Shown here: piece by piece, positions 9,780-19,756 of the stretch
Layout of the letters: each line of letters begins with the position of its first letter
Position numbering within the stretch: position 1 is the stretch's first letter
Assembly (NCBI GenBank): GCA_030615105.1
Contig: JAUWZV010000007.1
Location: forward strand, 1-39,021
Source: Desulfobacteraceae bacterium
GTDB lineage: Bacteria > Desulfobacterota > DSM-4660 > Desulfatiglandales > B25-G16
Direction of reading: 5' to 3'
Length of the DNA: 39,021 bases
Notes under the pieces: generated by a model
The model's input: only the letters and a program-made list of their open reading frames with translations
The model's database searches: none
Told to the model about the DNA's origin: nothing
Made by a program: the position numbers and the translations under genes

Positions 9780-10301
9780 TTAAATTAGAGACCGAATAAA
9801 GGCCAGGGCTATAACCGTCTTACTATCAATTATCTTTTGATTTCTAATCATCCCTAACACATCTTCAAGGGTCAAGATCTCCAGGGATGATATCTCATTC
9901 TCGTCAATCTTTTTTTCTAACTTCTTTAGATCCCTACCTAAATAGAGGTGGATAAGCTCATTGGAGTATCCAACAGAAGGGGCATAGGTATATAGCCATT
10001 TGATAAATTTTGCCTCAAAGCCTGTCTCCTCCACCAACTCTCTTTTTATACATTCCTCTGGGCTCTCACCCTCATCGATCTTACCTGCAGGGATCTCAAG
10101 TGTTTCCCTTCCTAAGGCATACCTGTATTGCCTAACCATGATAATCTCATTATCTGAGACAAAGGGGACTATAGCTGCGGCCTGTGGATGATCAATGCAA
10201 ATCCTCTTGCTTATCCTTCCATTTCTTAGGCTCACTTCATCCAGATATACAGTGAAATTCTTTGTGCCCAAGCTTGCTAGACTTTGTATTTTTCGTTCCA
10301 T
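9780..10301 (-). CDS. NUDIX hydrolase (ADP-ribose pyrophosphatase-like)
   Basis: NUDIX box GKIDEGESPEECIKRELVEETGF. Confidence 0.9.
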   Translation of the reverse strand: MERKIQSLASLGTKNFTVYLDEVSLRNGRISKRICIDHPQAAAIVPFVSDNEIIMVRQYRYALGRETLEIPAGKIDEGESPEECIKRELVEETGFEAKFIKWLYTYAPSVGYSNELIHLYLGRDLKKLEKKIDENEISSLEILTLEDVLGMIRNQKIIDSKTVIALAFIRSLI

Positions 10302-10317
10302 TTCCTCATTCCTTGTT

Positions 10318-11052
10318 TCAGGTTCCTTGTTCCTGGTTACCGGAAAACCCCTCTTCTTTTTTCAGGAGTTCCATATTAGGATCATGATGATCAACCTTTG
10401 TATCAACATGCCGGGTCATGACATTTAAGGTTCTCTCCGTTTCTTTCACATATATATCAAATTCCTCACCCTTGGCCTCCTTGGGAATAAGGCATGGTTC
10501 TGATGCATAGATAACTATCTTTGAGAATGGTCTTGGGATTATCGCCTTATCCCATGCATTTACAAACATCCATACCTTGTTGGCAGACCAGGTCAGGGGC
10601 ATAAGATGTACACCTGATTTCTGGGCAATTCTGACAAGTCCCGGTTTGGCCCTAAATGCAGGCCCCTGTGGACCATCAGCAACAGTGGCTACAACCCTGC
10701 CCCCGGTATTTAAGAATTCAACCATTTGTTCGGAGCCTTCCTTCCCTCCCCTGGTTGATGAACCCCTGGCTGGAATAATACCTAATTTTTTGGCAAAATC
10801 AGCGAACAAATCTCCATCCTTACTTAAAGAGAAAAGAACCATGGGATGAAGAAAGCCATATTTAAAAAGGAAATAGATGGCGCATCTATGCCAGGTAGTT
10901 ATAACAACCTTTTTATCTCCAAGGAGAAATTCGTCTATATATTTCTTATTTATATACTGAACTCTACATGTAAAGAGGATTAGCCTTAAAATAAATATTG
11001 CCATATAGGAGAGAAGACTTATTATATATCTGTTTGTGATTCTGATTTTCAT
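10318..11052 (-). CDS. DUF374 / lysophospholipid acyltransferase-like protein
   Basis: WHRCAIYFLF..., ARGSSTRGG, VATVADGPQGPAFRAKPG. Confidence 0.85.
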   Translation of the reverse strand: MKIRITNRYIISLLSYMAIFILRLILFTCRVQYINKKYIDEFLLGDKKVVITTWHRCAIYFLFKYGFLHPMVLFSLSKDGDLFADFAKKLGIIPARGSSTRGGKEGSEQMVEFLNTGGRVVATVADGPQGPAFRAKPGLVRIAQKSGVHLMPLTWSANKVWMFVNAWDKAIIPRPFSKIVIYASEPCLIPKEAKGEEFDIYVKETERTLNVMTRHVDTKVDHHDPNMELLKKEEGFSGNQEQGT

Positions 11053-11055
11053 AGA

Positions 11056-14000
11056 CTATACTTCAAATATCACCTTAGCTCCTACCAAAGACTCAATCTC
11101 TTCGATTAAATTCTCTTCTGGCATAACGCTATAGCGATTATGGGTTACTACAGTTGCCTTTTTGTCTCCATCAAGAGTAATCTTAAATTTAAGCTGGCAT
11201 TCTCCTGGATATCTAAAGACAATATCCCTTAACTTCATCAGGCTGGAGCGGGTAAGACCCTCCTGTGAAATGGGTATTAGAATAGACTTAATTGATTTCT
11301 GTTTTACTGTTTCCAGGGCAACTATCTCTTGGGCCCTGATCTTTACCAGGTTATCTCCAACCTCGGCCTCTCCTGTTATTAAGAGGGGCCTGTCATCATT
11401 CAATAAGGTGGCACATCGTGCAAAGACATCTGGAAACACCACAACCTCAGTGAAGCCTTTTTTGTCCTCCACATTAATGACTGCCATCTTTTCCCCTCTT
11501 CTTGTCCTCTTTATCCGCATACTGTTAACAAGCCCGGCCAACCTGACTACTGATTTATCCTTAATTGCAACGAGGCCCTGTGTTGTTGTAGTTGCAAACT
11601 TGCTTATCACATCTGTAAATCTATCCAAGGGATGGCCGGTAATATAAAACCCGAGAGATTCCTTTTCTCTCCTTAACTTTTCATCATCCACCCATTCATC
11701 AATATCTTTGAACTCAACTGTTTCACCTTCTTCCCTGGATGGAAAAAGGTCAAACATATTTAGCTGATTTGGGTCTTCACTAATCCCTCCAAAAGCGAGT
11801 GCATCGTTCAGTGATGCAAAAAGTCTCGATCTAAAGACACCTGTAAAATCAAAGGCACCACACTGGATCAAGCCCTCTAACACCCTCTTATTTACCTTTG
11901 TTTTATCTACCCTTTTACAAAACTCTGTAAGCGATTTAAAGGGTTCTTCCCTTTCTCTCTCATGAACAATCGCCTCTACAGCCTTAACACCAACATTCTT
12001 TACTGCAGCCAGACCAAAGCGAATACTTTCGCCGACAACAGCAAAATCTACCTGACTCTCGTTGATATCAGGAGGAAGTATAGGTATACCCATTTCTTTG
12101 CACTCGGCAATATTTTTAATGGTTTTGTCCTGGCTTCCCATATCTTCTGTGAGCAATGCTGCCATGAACTGCACCGGATAATGGGCCTTGAGATAGGCAG
12201 TCTGATAAGCTATCATAGCATAGGCTACTGAATGGGATTTATTGAAGCCATAGCCTCCAAATTTTTCTATCAATTCATAAACATGCTCTGCCTTATTATT
12301 ATCTAATCTATTCTGGGTTGTGCCTGCCAAAAAACGTTCTTTTTGCCGTGCCATCTCCTTAGGATTCTTTTTACTGATGGCCTTTCGCAATAGGTCCGCC
12401 TCTGCAAGGGTATAGTTGGCAAGTACCTGGGCGATTCGCATAACCTGCTCCTGATAAACAATAACCCCATATGTCTCAGCCAGGATCTCTTCCAATTGAG
12501 GCAAGAGATATGTCATTTTGATTTCGCCATGCTTTCTTTTAATAAAATCATCAACCATATTGCTACCCAAGGGGCCCGGCCGATAAAGGGCAACTGATGC
12601 AACTATATCCTCAAACACACCTGGCTTAAGGTTCCTAAGGAGCTCTTTCATGCCAGAACTTTCCAGTTGAAATACCCCAGTGGTTTTACCCTCACTGGTC
12701 AATCTAAATGTTTCATCATCCCCTATTTCAATTTCATCTAAATTAACAACCTGGCCAGTTGTCCCTTTTATAAGGTCCAAAGTTTCCTGGATAACAGTCA
12801 GGGTCTTAAGCCCTAAAAAATCAAATTTGATCAGCCCGAGCTGGGCTACCTGATCCATGGTATACTGGGTCATGACCTCTCCATTTGGTCCCCTAAACAA
12901 GGGTAGATATTCGACCAAAGGCTTATCAGATATGACTATTCCGGAGGCATGGGTGGAGGCATGTCTGGTTAAGCCTTCTAAGGACCTGCTAATTCTTAAA
13001 AGTCTTCTCTCATCATCCGTTCCTTCTTCCATGGCCTTTAGCTGTGGCTCTGCCTCTATTGCCTCATCTAAGGTAATATTAATGCCCTCTGGAATAAGTT
13101 TGGCAATTCTATCTGCCTCTGCATAAGATATATTGATAGAGCGGCCGACATCTCTTATGACAGCTCGGGCCTTCATTGTGCCAAAGGTTATTATCTGGGA
13201 GACGTTTTCTCTTCCATATTTCTCACTGACATAATCAATGACTCTATCCCTGTTCTTGATGCAAAAATCTATATCAATATCAGGCATGCTTATTCGACCA
13301 GGGTTCAGGAAACGCTCAAACAGGAGGCCATATTTGATTGGATCAATATCCGTAATTTTGAGTGCATAAGCAGTGAGGGAGCCGGCAGCCGATCCCCTAC
13401 CTGGACCAACAGGAATACCTGACTGCCTTGCATAGTCTATGAAATCTGCCACTATCAAGAAATAACCTGCAAAGCCCATTTCCATAATGGTTTTAAGCTC
13501 ATAGGTCAGTCTCTCCTCATATTCCTTTCTTGATTCAGAGGATAATGATCCATCAAGGGCCTCTTTCTGAGCCAATCTCTTTTCCAGGCCTTCTCTGGCA
13601 TCTTTCTCTAATTTTTCCTCCAGACTAATATCCCCTGGCACCTGAAAAACAGGGTATTTATACTGGCCAAATTTCATCTCATAGTGGCAGCGTTTAGCTA
13701 TGTTCAGGGTATTATCTAGGGCTTCGGGAAACTCATCTAAATCAAGGGCCATTTCTGCCCCAGTTTTAAAATAAAACTCATTAGCAGAAAATTTTAACCT
13801 GTCTGCGTCATCAACACTTTTACCTGTCTGGATGCATAAGAGGATATCATGGGCTTCAGCATCCTCTTTATTTAAATAATGACAGTCATTTGTGGCAACC
13901 AAGGGGAGAGACAATTCCTGGGCTAACTTTTTTAAAGACCTGTTAACAGGAATCTGTTCAGGCATCTTATTGGCCATTACCTCTAAATAAAACCGGTCAT

Positions 14001-14547
14001 TGTCAAATATTGATGCCAGCTCAAGTGCATGTCTTTTGGCATCTTCCAACCTTCCAATCCTCAGATAATAGGGAACATGGCCCTTGAGGCATGCCGAAAA
14101 GGCGATTAATCCTGCATTATATTTCCTTAAGATCTCCATATCTATCCTTGGATGATAATAAAAACCCTCAAGATTACCCAATGTGACAAGCCTGCTCAAA
14201 TTCCTGTAACCTGTTTCATCCATAACAAGAAGAACCAGGTGATATGCATTTGGCTGACCATCAGGTGAGGGTGACTTATCTTTCCTGCTGGTAGGGGCTA
14301 TATATGCCTCGCAACCGATGATAGGTTGAATACCGGCTTTAATAGCCTGTGAGTAAAACTCTACTGCCCCAAACATGTTCCCATGATCAGTTATTGCCAC
14401 CGACTCCATGCCGAGACTGGCAGCTTTTTTTAACATTCTATTTATCCTGATAGCCCCATCAAGCAGGCTGAATTCAGTGTGAATGTGTAAGTGAACAAAA
14501 GGGGATTGGTCTTTTTTTATGGATTTATTTTCTTTTTTCTTTGACAT
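11056..14547 (-). CDS. dnaE: DNA polymerase III alpha subunit
   Basis: PHP domain FVHLHIHTEFSLLDGAI; VGPGRGSAAGSLTAYAL; PDIDIDFC; GYGFNKSHSVAYAMIAYQTAYLKAHYP. Confidence 0.97.
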   Translation of the reverse strand: MSKKKENKSIKKDQSPFVHLHIHTEFSLLDGAIRINRMLKKAASLGMESVAITDHGNMFGAVEFYSQAIKAGIQPIIGCEAYIAPTSRKDKSPSPDGQPNAYHLVLLVMDETGYRNLSRLVTLGNLEGFYYHPRIDMEILRKYNAGLIAFSACLKGHVPYYLRIGRLEDAKRHALELASIFDNDRFYLEVMANKMPEQIPVNRSLKKLAQELSLPLVATNDCHYLNKEDAEAHDILLCIQTGKSVDDADRLKFSANEFYFKTGAEMALDLDEFPEALDNTLNIAKRCHYEMKFGQYKYPVFQVPGDISLEEKLEKDAREGLEKRLAQKEALDGSLSSESRKEYEERLTYELKTIMEMGFAGYFLIVADFIDYARQSGIPVGPGRGSAAGSLTAYALKITDIDPIKYGLLFERFLNPGRISMPDIDIDFCIKNRDRVIDYVSEKYGRENVSQIITFGTMKARAVIRDVGRSINISYAEADRIAKLIPEGINITLDEAIEAEPQLKAMEEGTDDERRLLRISRSLEGLTRHASTHASGIVISDKPLVEYLPLFRGPNGEVMTQYTMDQVAQLGLIKFDFLGLKTLTVIQETLDLIKGTTGQVVNLDEIEIGDDETFRLTSEGKTTGVFQLESSGMKELLRNLKPGVFEDIVASVALYRPGPLGSNMVDDFIKRKHGEIKMTYLLPQLEEILAETYGVIVYQEQVMRIAQVLANYTLAEADLLRKAISKKNPKEMARQKERFLAGTTQNRLDNNKAEHVYELIEKFGGYGFNKSHSVAYAMIAYQTAYLKAHYPVQFMAALLTEDMGSQDKTIKNIAECKEMGIPILPPDINESQVDFAVVGESIRFGLAAVKNVGVKAVEAIVHEREREEPFKSLTEFCKRVDKTKVNKRVLEGLIQCGAFDFTGVFRSRLFASLNDALAFGGISEDPNQLNMFDLFPSREEGETVEFKDIDEWVDDEKLRREKESLGFYITGHPLDRFTDVISKFATTTTQGLVAIKDKSVVRLAGLVNSMRIKRTRRGEKMAVINVEDKKGFTEVVVFPDVFARCATLLNDDRPLLITGEAEVGDNLVKIRAQEIVALETVKQKSIKSILIPISQEGLTRSSLMKLRDIVFRYPGECQLKFKITLDGDKKATVVTHNRYSVMPEENLIEEIESLVGAKVIFEV

Positions 14548-14868
14548 ATATGTTTGACGAATTTTATTGAATCGGATAGATTAAATTTTATTTATTTTCT
14601 GGTCTATTTGTTAATTGGTGAAACTCAGGATGTGCCAACCATTTAACTAATCAAACAGTGAAAATAACACACTTCACTAATACACAAATAAACGATTTGA
14701 CAAACTCTGGGGTTATCATAAGGTAAAGAAAAGATAGCTTCAAGCTTTTTTAGATAAAAGAAAGCCTCCCTAAAAAAACCACCACGAAACCATGTTTGCC
14801 AGTGGATTGCAATGGATAATTGATAATATGTTGAAAACCATATTATTTTTCCAAAATTTGAACTACTA

Positions 14869-15258
14869 ATGAAAGAAGTAGCAAGAAGTAGGACAAAGGT
14901 GGCCACCATCCTTGTTATTGTCTATGAACATATAGCCAGGAATATTCTGGCCAGGATATTGAGAACTAAAGGTCATAAGGTGGTTACCTGTTCTGTGGGT
15001 TTTGACGGAATAAGGAAATTTAAAAAGGGGAAGGGAAAGTTTGATCTGATTATGATTGATGGTCACCTGCCCGGTATAGGTGGATTGGATGTAGCAAAAA
15101 AAATCAAGAAAATCAGTCAAAAAATACCGATTATACTAATTAAAGGATGGGAAAAAGAGCTGGATACAAAGGAGTTAAAAGAATCTGGTGTGGATCTCAT
15201 CATGAGCAAACCATTTTTTATGGATAAAACTTTAGAACTTGTAGAAAATGCAATTTAA
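14869..15258 (+). CDS. response-regulator receiver domain protein, degenerate acidic pocket
   Basis: ILVIVYEHIARNILARIL...LIMIDGHLPGIGGLDVA...DLIMSKPF. Confidence 0.8.
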   Translation: MKEVARSRTKVATILVIVYEHIARNILARILRTKGHKVVTCSVGFDGIRKFKKGKGKFDLIMIDGHLPGIGGLDVAKKIKKISQKIPIILIKGWEKELDTKELKESGVDLIMSKPFFMDKTLELVENAI

Positions 15259-16552
15259 AATCACCCCCTTAGCCATGAGGATGAGACCAGAAAGGATTGA
15301 AGAGGTCTTGGGTCAGGATCACATTCTCGGTCCATCAAGTCCATTAAGAAGGTCGCTTGAGACAGGCAATCTATTTTCCATAATATTCTGGGGACCACCA
15401 GGTTCAGGCAAAACAACAATTGCAAGATTGATAGCAAAATACAGTAATTGCCCTTTTGAATCATTTTCGGCAGTGCTATCCGGGGTGAAGGAGTTAAGAG
15501 AAATAATTGATTCAGCAAAAAGGACTTATAGATATGAGCTAAAACCAACTATCCTCTTTGTTGATGAGATCCATCGCTTTAATAAGGCCCAGCAGGATGC
15601 ATTTCTGCCCCATGTGGAAAGCGGCCTGATCATTCTATTTGGAGCTACAACCCAGAATCCCTCATTTGAAATTATTCCACCACTACTTTCAAGAACCAGG
15701 GTTATGACCTTAAAACCATTAGAGTTCAAAGATATGGCCATAATTTTGAATAGGGCCATTGAAGATAAAAAGAGAGGTCTCGGAGATCTACATATTGAGA
15801 TCGAAGAAGTTGCCTTGCAATATATCATCAACATCTCCCACGGAGATGCCCGGACAGCCCTTAATAATCTGGAGTCCGCCAGTTATTTTGTTCACCCAGA
15901 CAAGAATGATAACAGGTTATTAAATATAGCTACTGTTGCTGCTGCCCTGAATAAAAAACCTCTCTTATATGACAAGAATGGAGAGGAACATTACAACCTT
16001 ATATCGGCACTTCATAAAAGCATGAGGGGGAGTGACCCCCAGGGCTCTATCTACTGGCTCTATAGAATGCTGGAAGCAGGGGAGGACCCACTTTATATAG
16101 GTAGACGGCTCATTCGATTTGCCTCTGAGGATATTGGCTTGGCTGACCCCAATGCCCTTGAGATAGCCCTCACTGCCTATCAGGCCTGGGAAAAGGTAGG
16201 TCCGCCAGAAGCAAAGCTCTCTCTTGCCCAGGCAGTCGTTTATTTAGCCACAGCACCAAAGAGCAACGCACTCTACGTAGCAGAAAAATCCGTAAAAAGA
16301 GAGATCGAGGAATCAGGTCCTCAACCAGTGCCTTTACATCTAAGGAATGCCCCAACAAAACTAATGAAAGAGATGGGTTATTCTAAAGGCTATATTTATC
16401 CTCATGATTACCCAGAAAACCGAATAAAACAGGAGTATCTCCCTGAAAAAATCAGGGGAAAGATATTCTACAGGCCTAATGATAGGGCCTTTGAAAAAGA
16501 AATAAAAAGGAGAATGAGAGAGCAAAAAAAACTTGAGAATACAGATAAGTGA
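15248..16552 (+). CDS. rarA: replication-associated recombination protein A (RarA/MgsA, AAA ATPase)
   Basis: MRPERIEEVLGQDHILG, FWGPPGSGKTTIA, LFVDEIHRFNKAQQDAFLPHVE, GATTQNPSFE. Confidence 0.95.
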   Translation: MQFKITPLAMRMRPERIEEVLGQDHILGPSSPLRRSLETGNLFSIIFWGPPGSGKTTIARLIAKYSNCPFESFSAVLSGVKELREIIDSAKRTYRYELKPTILFVDEIHRFNKAQQDAFLPHVESGLIILFGATTQNPSFEIIPPLLSRTRVMTLKPLEFKDMAIILNRAIEDKKRGLGDLHIEIEEVALQYIINISHGDARTALNNLESASYFVHPDKNDNRLLNIATVAAALNKKPLLYDKNGEEHYNLISALHKSMRGSDPQGSIYWLYRMLEAGEDPLYIGRRLIRFASEDIGLADPNALEIALTAYQAWEKVGPPEAKLSLAQAVVYLATAPKSNALYVAEKSVKREIEESGPQPVPLHLRNAPTKLMKEMGYSKGYIYPHDYPENRIKQEYLPEKIRGKIFYRPNDRAFEKEIKRRMREQKKLENTDK

Positions 16553-16611
16553 TGTGGGCACAAATGACAAATGAAAATAGCTGTCTATATAAGTTAAAAT
16601 TTTAAAATTTT

Positions 16612-17016
16612 TGTCAAGCCCGCCTTGGCGCTTCGTGCTATAATCAGCCTGCCAAGTCTATAGGAAGCTACGTGCTCGGATCAGCTTATTAAGTCTAAAG
16701 GCCAGTTCTGGGCCAGGGTTTTTGTGCTGAAATCAAACTCTGATTTTGAAATGCGAAACAGCCAAAAGTTGATTTACTCTAGGCGAAGGATTCTTGGTTT
16801 AAAGCATTGGGATTTTTGTCACCTGCCCGCCATCGCTCTCGCTCAGGCAAAGCTGGCGGGTTGGAATTTTTTCCCCGCAAGCGGGGTATTAGAATTTAGG
16901 ATTTCTTTACTGCCTTCCTGCCTCGTCGGTTTGCCCATCTCCCGCCCCGTCCCGCTGGGGTCGGGACCCCTGCGGGGAAAGTCGGGATACGGGGCGGGAA
17001 GTCCAAGCTTCGTTAG
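16612..17016. repeat. intergenic repeat element copy 2 (copy 1 at 7375-7649)
   Basis: four short blocks in the same order as at 7375-7649, including 18/18 identity tctgggccagggtttttg. Confidence 0.55.
16941..16998. repeat. long nested GC-rich hairpin
   Basis: outer stem cccgccccgt/acggggcggg (10 bp perfect); inner cccgc-t-ggggt-cggg-acccc-t-gcggg. Confidence 0.75.
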
Positions 17017-17100
17017 TTTGATTTAATTCGCTTAATAACTTTAGGCACTTTGAACTTTAGCTCACTTTAGTTCACTTTCAAGCGTTGAACGATTGCCATC

Positions 17101-18036
17101 ATGTTTGAGCCATCTTATCTTCAATTACACAAAGAAGGTCAACTATTAAAAAGGATAGAAGAGGCTACTGAATTGCTCAAGGAATGTCGTCTTTGCCCCA
17201 GACAGTGTGAAGTTGACCGTTTGAGCAATGAAAAAGGTTTCTGCAAAACTGGTAGAAGGGCAAAGGTTGCAAGCTATAATGCCCATTTTGGAGAGGAATC
17301 ACCACTGGTTGGAAGATTTGGTTCAGGGACCATCTTTTTTGCCTTTTGCAATCTCCGCTGCTCCTTCTGTCAGAACTATGAGATAAGCCATCTGGGTGAG
17401 GGAGCAGAACTGGAAGCAAAGGATTTAGCAGCAATAATGTTAGAGTTGCAAAGAAGGGGTTGTCATAACATAAACCTGGTTACCCCTACCCATGTTGTAC
17501 CCCAGATACTGGAGGCCCTTTTACTGGCTGTAGAGAATGGTCTTACTGTGCCAATAGTCTATAATTGTGGCGGATATGAGAGGGTAGAGACCCTTAAGCT
17601 CCTGAATGGAATAATTGATATCTATATGCCTGATTTTAAGTTCTGGGATCAAAAATGGGCAGACAGATACTCCAATGCGCCAGATTATAGAGAAATGGCA
17701 GTTAAGGCATTTAAAGAGATGCATACCCAGGTTGGTGATTTAAAAATAGACAAGAATGGTATAGCTGAGAGAGGCCTCCTGGTGAGACATCTTGTAATGC
17801 CTAATGGGATTGCCGGCACAAAGGATGTTATGGAATTTCTCTCTAAAGAGATATCTGCCAATACTTATATAAATGTTATGGATCAATACAGACCATGTGG
17901 TACAGCATATCAAGATGAATATATTAATCAAAGGATCTCTACAAAGGAGTATTCAGCGGCCCTGCAATGGGCTAAAAGTGCAGGGCTAACACGATTGGAT
18001 CAAAGACAGGGTTTTAGATTGTTATTTCGTATTTGA
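17101..18036 (+). CDS. radical SAM protein, pyruvate formate-lyase-activating-enzyme-like (COG1313-type)
   Basis: CRLCPRQCEVDR...GFCKTG, FFAFCNLRCSFCQNYEISH (CxxxCxxC). Confidence 0.85.
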   Translation: MFEPSYLQLHKEGQLLKRIEEATELLKECRLCPRQCEVDRLSNEKGFCKTGRRAKVASYNAHFGEESPLVGRFGSGTIFFAFCNLRCSFCQNYEISHLGEGAELEAKDLAAIMLELQRRGCHNINLVTPTHVVPQILEALLLAVENGLTVPIVYNCGGYERVETLKLLNGIIDIYMPDFKFWDQKWADRYSNAPDYREMAVKAFKEMHTQVGDLKIDKNGIAERGLLVRHLVMPNGIAGTKDVMEFLSKEISANTYINVMDQYRPCGTAYQDEYINQRISTKEYSAALQWAKSAGLTRLDQRQGFRLLFRI

Positions 18037-18090
18037 TTAAAAGGGAGCAGAATCTTTTATTTTGACAAATTATCTATTTAATAAGGAGAC

Positions 18091-18237
18091 ATGGCAAAGC
18101 CGTTAATCCCAATGCCCAAAAAAGAGACAGGAGAAAAGCGAAAGATTCTTTGCTGGAGAGATATTCAGCGACGCCTTAAAGGCCTGTTATCAATTGCCCG
18201 CAAGCGGCAGAGATGTCACTCCCCTTGCTTTTTCTGA
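18091..18237 (+). CDS. candidate 48-aa small ORF, unknown
   Basis: aaggagac RBS directly before ATG; MAKPLIPMPKKETGEKRKILCWRDIQRRLKGLLSIARKRQRCHSPCFF*; read by eye, below the ORF-track cutoff. Confidence 0.3.
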   Translation: MAKPLIPMPKKETGEKRKILCWRDIQRRLKGLLSIARKRQRCHSPCFF

Positions 18238-19273
18238 TCGTAACAGTGTAGTTTTTTCTGATTAGTTCTCCCTGAAAGGCGACAATATTGCCCTCATCAG
18301 GTGCATCAAAGGGACTCCCATTATAGCGATTGAATGGAATAAGGTTTATCTTTGCCCTGATATTTTTTAGGAGTCTTGCCAAGTTTGTAGCATCACTAAG
18401 CCTATCATTAATATCCTTAATAAGGATGTATTCAAATGTAATTCTCCTCCCCCTTGGTAGAGGGAAGCGGGTCAGGGTGTCTATTAATTGCTTTAAAGGA
18501 TATCTACTGTTAATGGGCATAAGGAGGTTCCTGGTTTTATCATCGGCAGCATTAAGAGAAACAGCCAGATTGATAGAAAGTTCTCTCCCGAGTTTTTCTA
18601 TCTCAGGCACAAGACCACAAGTAGAAAGAGTCACCCGGCGGCGGGAAAAATTCAGGCCATCTGGAGAAATTATATTTTTTACTGCCTTTTTTACAGCCGC
18701 GTAATTTTCCAATGGCTCACCCATACCCATCAAGACGATGTTTTTAAGTTTATCTGGTTGATCCATTGATTGTCTGATCTGGATGACCTGGTCTATTATC
18801 TCTGAGCTCTTCAGGTTCCGGGTGAAGCCTTGTCTGGCAGTTAGGCAAAACTTACATCCCATGGCACAACCAACCTGGGACGATATGCAAATTGTATAAT
18901 GGTTCCTCTCAGGAATAAGCACGGACTCAATACTGTTGCCATCCTCAAGTTCAAACAAGAATTTTTTCGTGCCATCAAGAGAGACCTCGGTTTTAGCTAT
19001 TTTTAGCTGGCTTATAATGGCATTTGAGCTGAGATAATTCCTTAACTCCTTAGAGATATTGGTCATTTCCTCGAATGAATCGGTTTGGCAGCCGAATATC
19101 CACTGTCTAATCTGTTCAGCCCGGTAGGGTTCAAGCCCGCGTTTTTCTACCCACTCCTTGGTCTCCTCCAAGTCCATATCCTTTAAATCCAGCTTGGCCA
19201 TCTCAGTTTCATTTATCCTCTGGCCTTTTCCCTCAATCATTATAATTGGTTTTACTGAATGCTGATCCGTCAA
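18176..19273 (-). CDS. rlmN: 23S rRNA (adenine2503-C2)-methyltransferase
   Basis: GCAMGCKFCLTARQGFTRNL, VLMGMGEPLENY, C-terminal SDISAACGQL. Confidence 0.95.
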   Translation of the reverse strand: MTDQHSVKPIIMIEGKGQRINETEMAKLDLKDMDLEETKEWVEKRGLEPYRAEQIRQWIFGCQTDSFEEMTNISKELRNYLSSNAIISQLKIAKTEVSLDGTKKFLFELEDGNSIESVLIPERNHYTICISSQVGCAMGCKFCLTARQGFTRNLKSSEIIDQVIQIRQSMDQPDKLKNIVLMGMGEPLENYAAVKKAVKNIISPDGLNFSRRRVTLSTCGLVPEIEKLGRELSINLAVSLNAADDKTRNLLMPINSRYPLKQLIDTLTRFPLPRGRRITFEYILIKDINDRLSDATNLARLLKNIRAKINLIPFNRYNGSPFDAPDEGNIVAFQGELIRKNYTVTIRKSKGSDISAACGQLITGL

Positions 19274-19756
19274 TAATGTTGCAGAGGATAGTAATTTTTG
19301 TCAAATTAAAATCTTAAGCCCAGCAAGGTCTCTTTAGATTACCTCGGGACTTTTCACCTATGAAATGAAAACTCCTAACCCGAATTCCACGCTCCCAAAA
19401 ATTTTCAGTTGACCACTTTACAGTCTAAGTTATATATTTGGTGGAAAATAACCAAAAATATATTAAATTGAATAAGAGATCAATAATACTTATCTCCCAG
19501 AATGGTCCCTTCTCAAATTTGTTGATAGTGCTGAAATCAATATAACGGCTTTTGGTTTAGAGAGTCAAACGTTTAATACTGGAAATGATCCTGTGCCATT
19601 TTCCGTCATCATCTTTTTGATGTATACCCTCTAACTAGTTAACTTGACTTATGCTTTTAAATTTACATGGCTCATTTCCAGGACGAATTCTGAGGAAAGA
19701 TTTTAGCTGAGCTGAGATGCTCACATTGGGTAGGTTGTTATGAAGGGTTATTAAAA

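Noticed and set aside
11162-13126. Plus-strand ORFs of 89-161 aa antisense to dnaE
   Set aside because: Shadow ORFs of dnaE without domain signal
16724-17026. ORF of 100 aa on plus strand
   Set aside because: Lies across the intergenic repeat and GC-rich hairpin; low-complexity Pro/Gly/Ser translation (PLGSGPLRGKSGYGAGSPS) is a by-product of the palindrome
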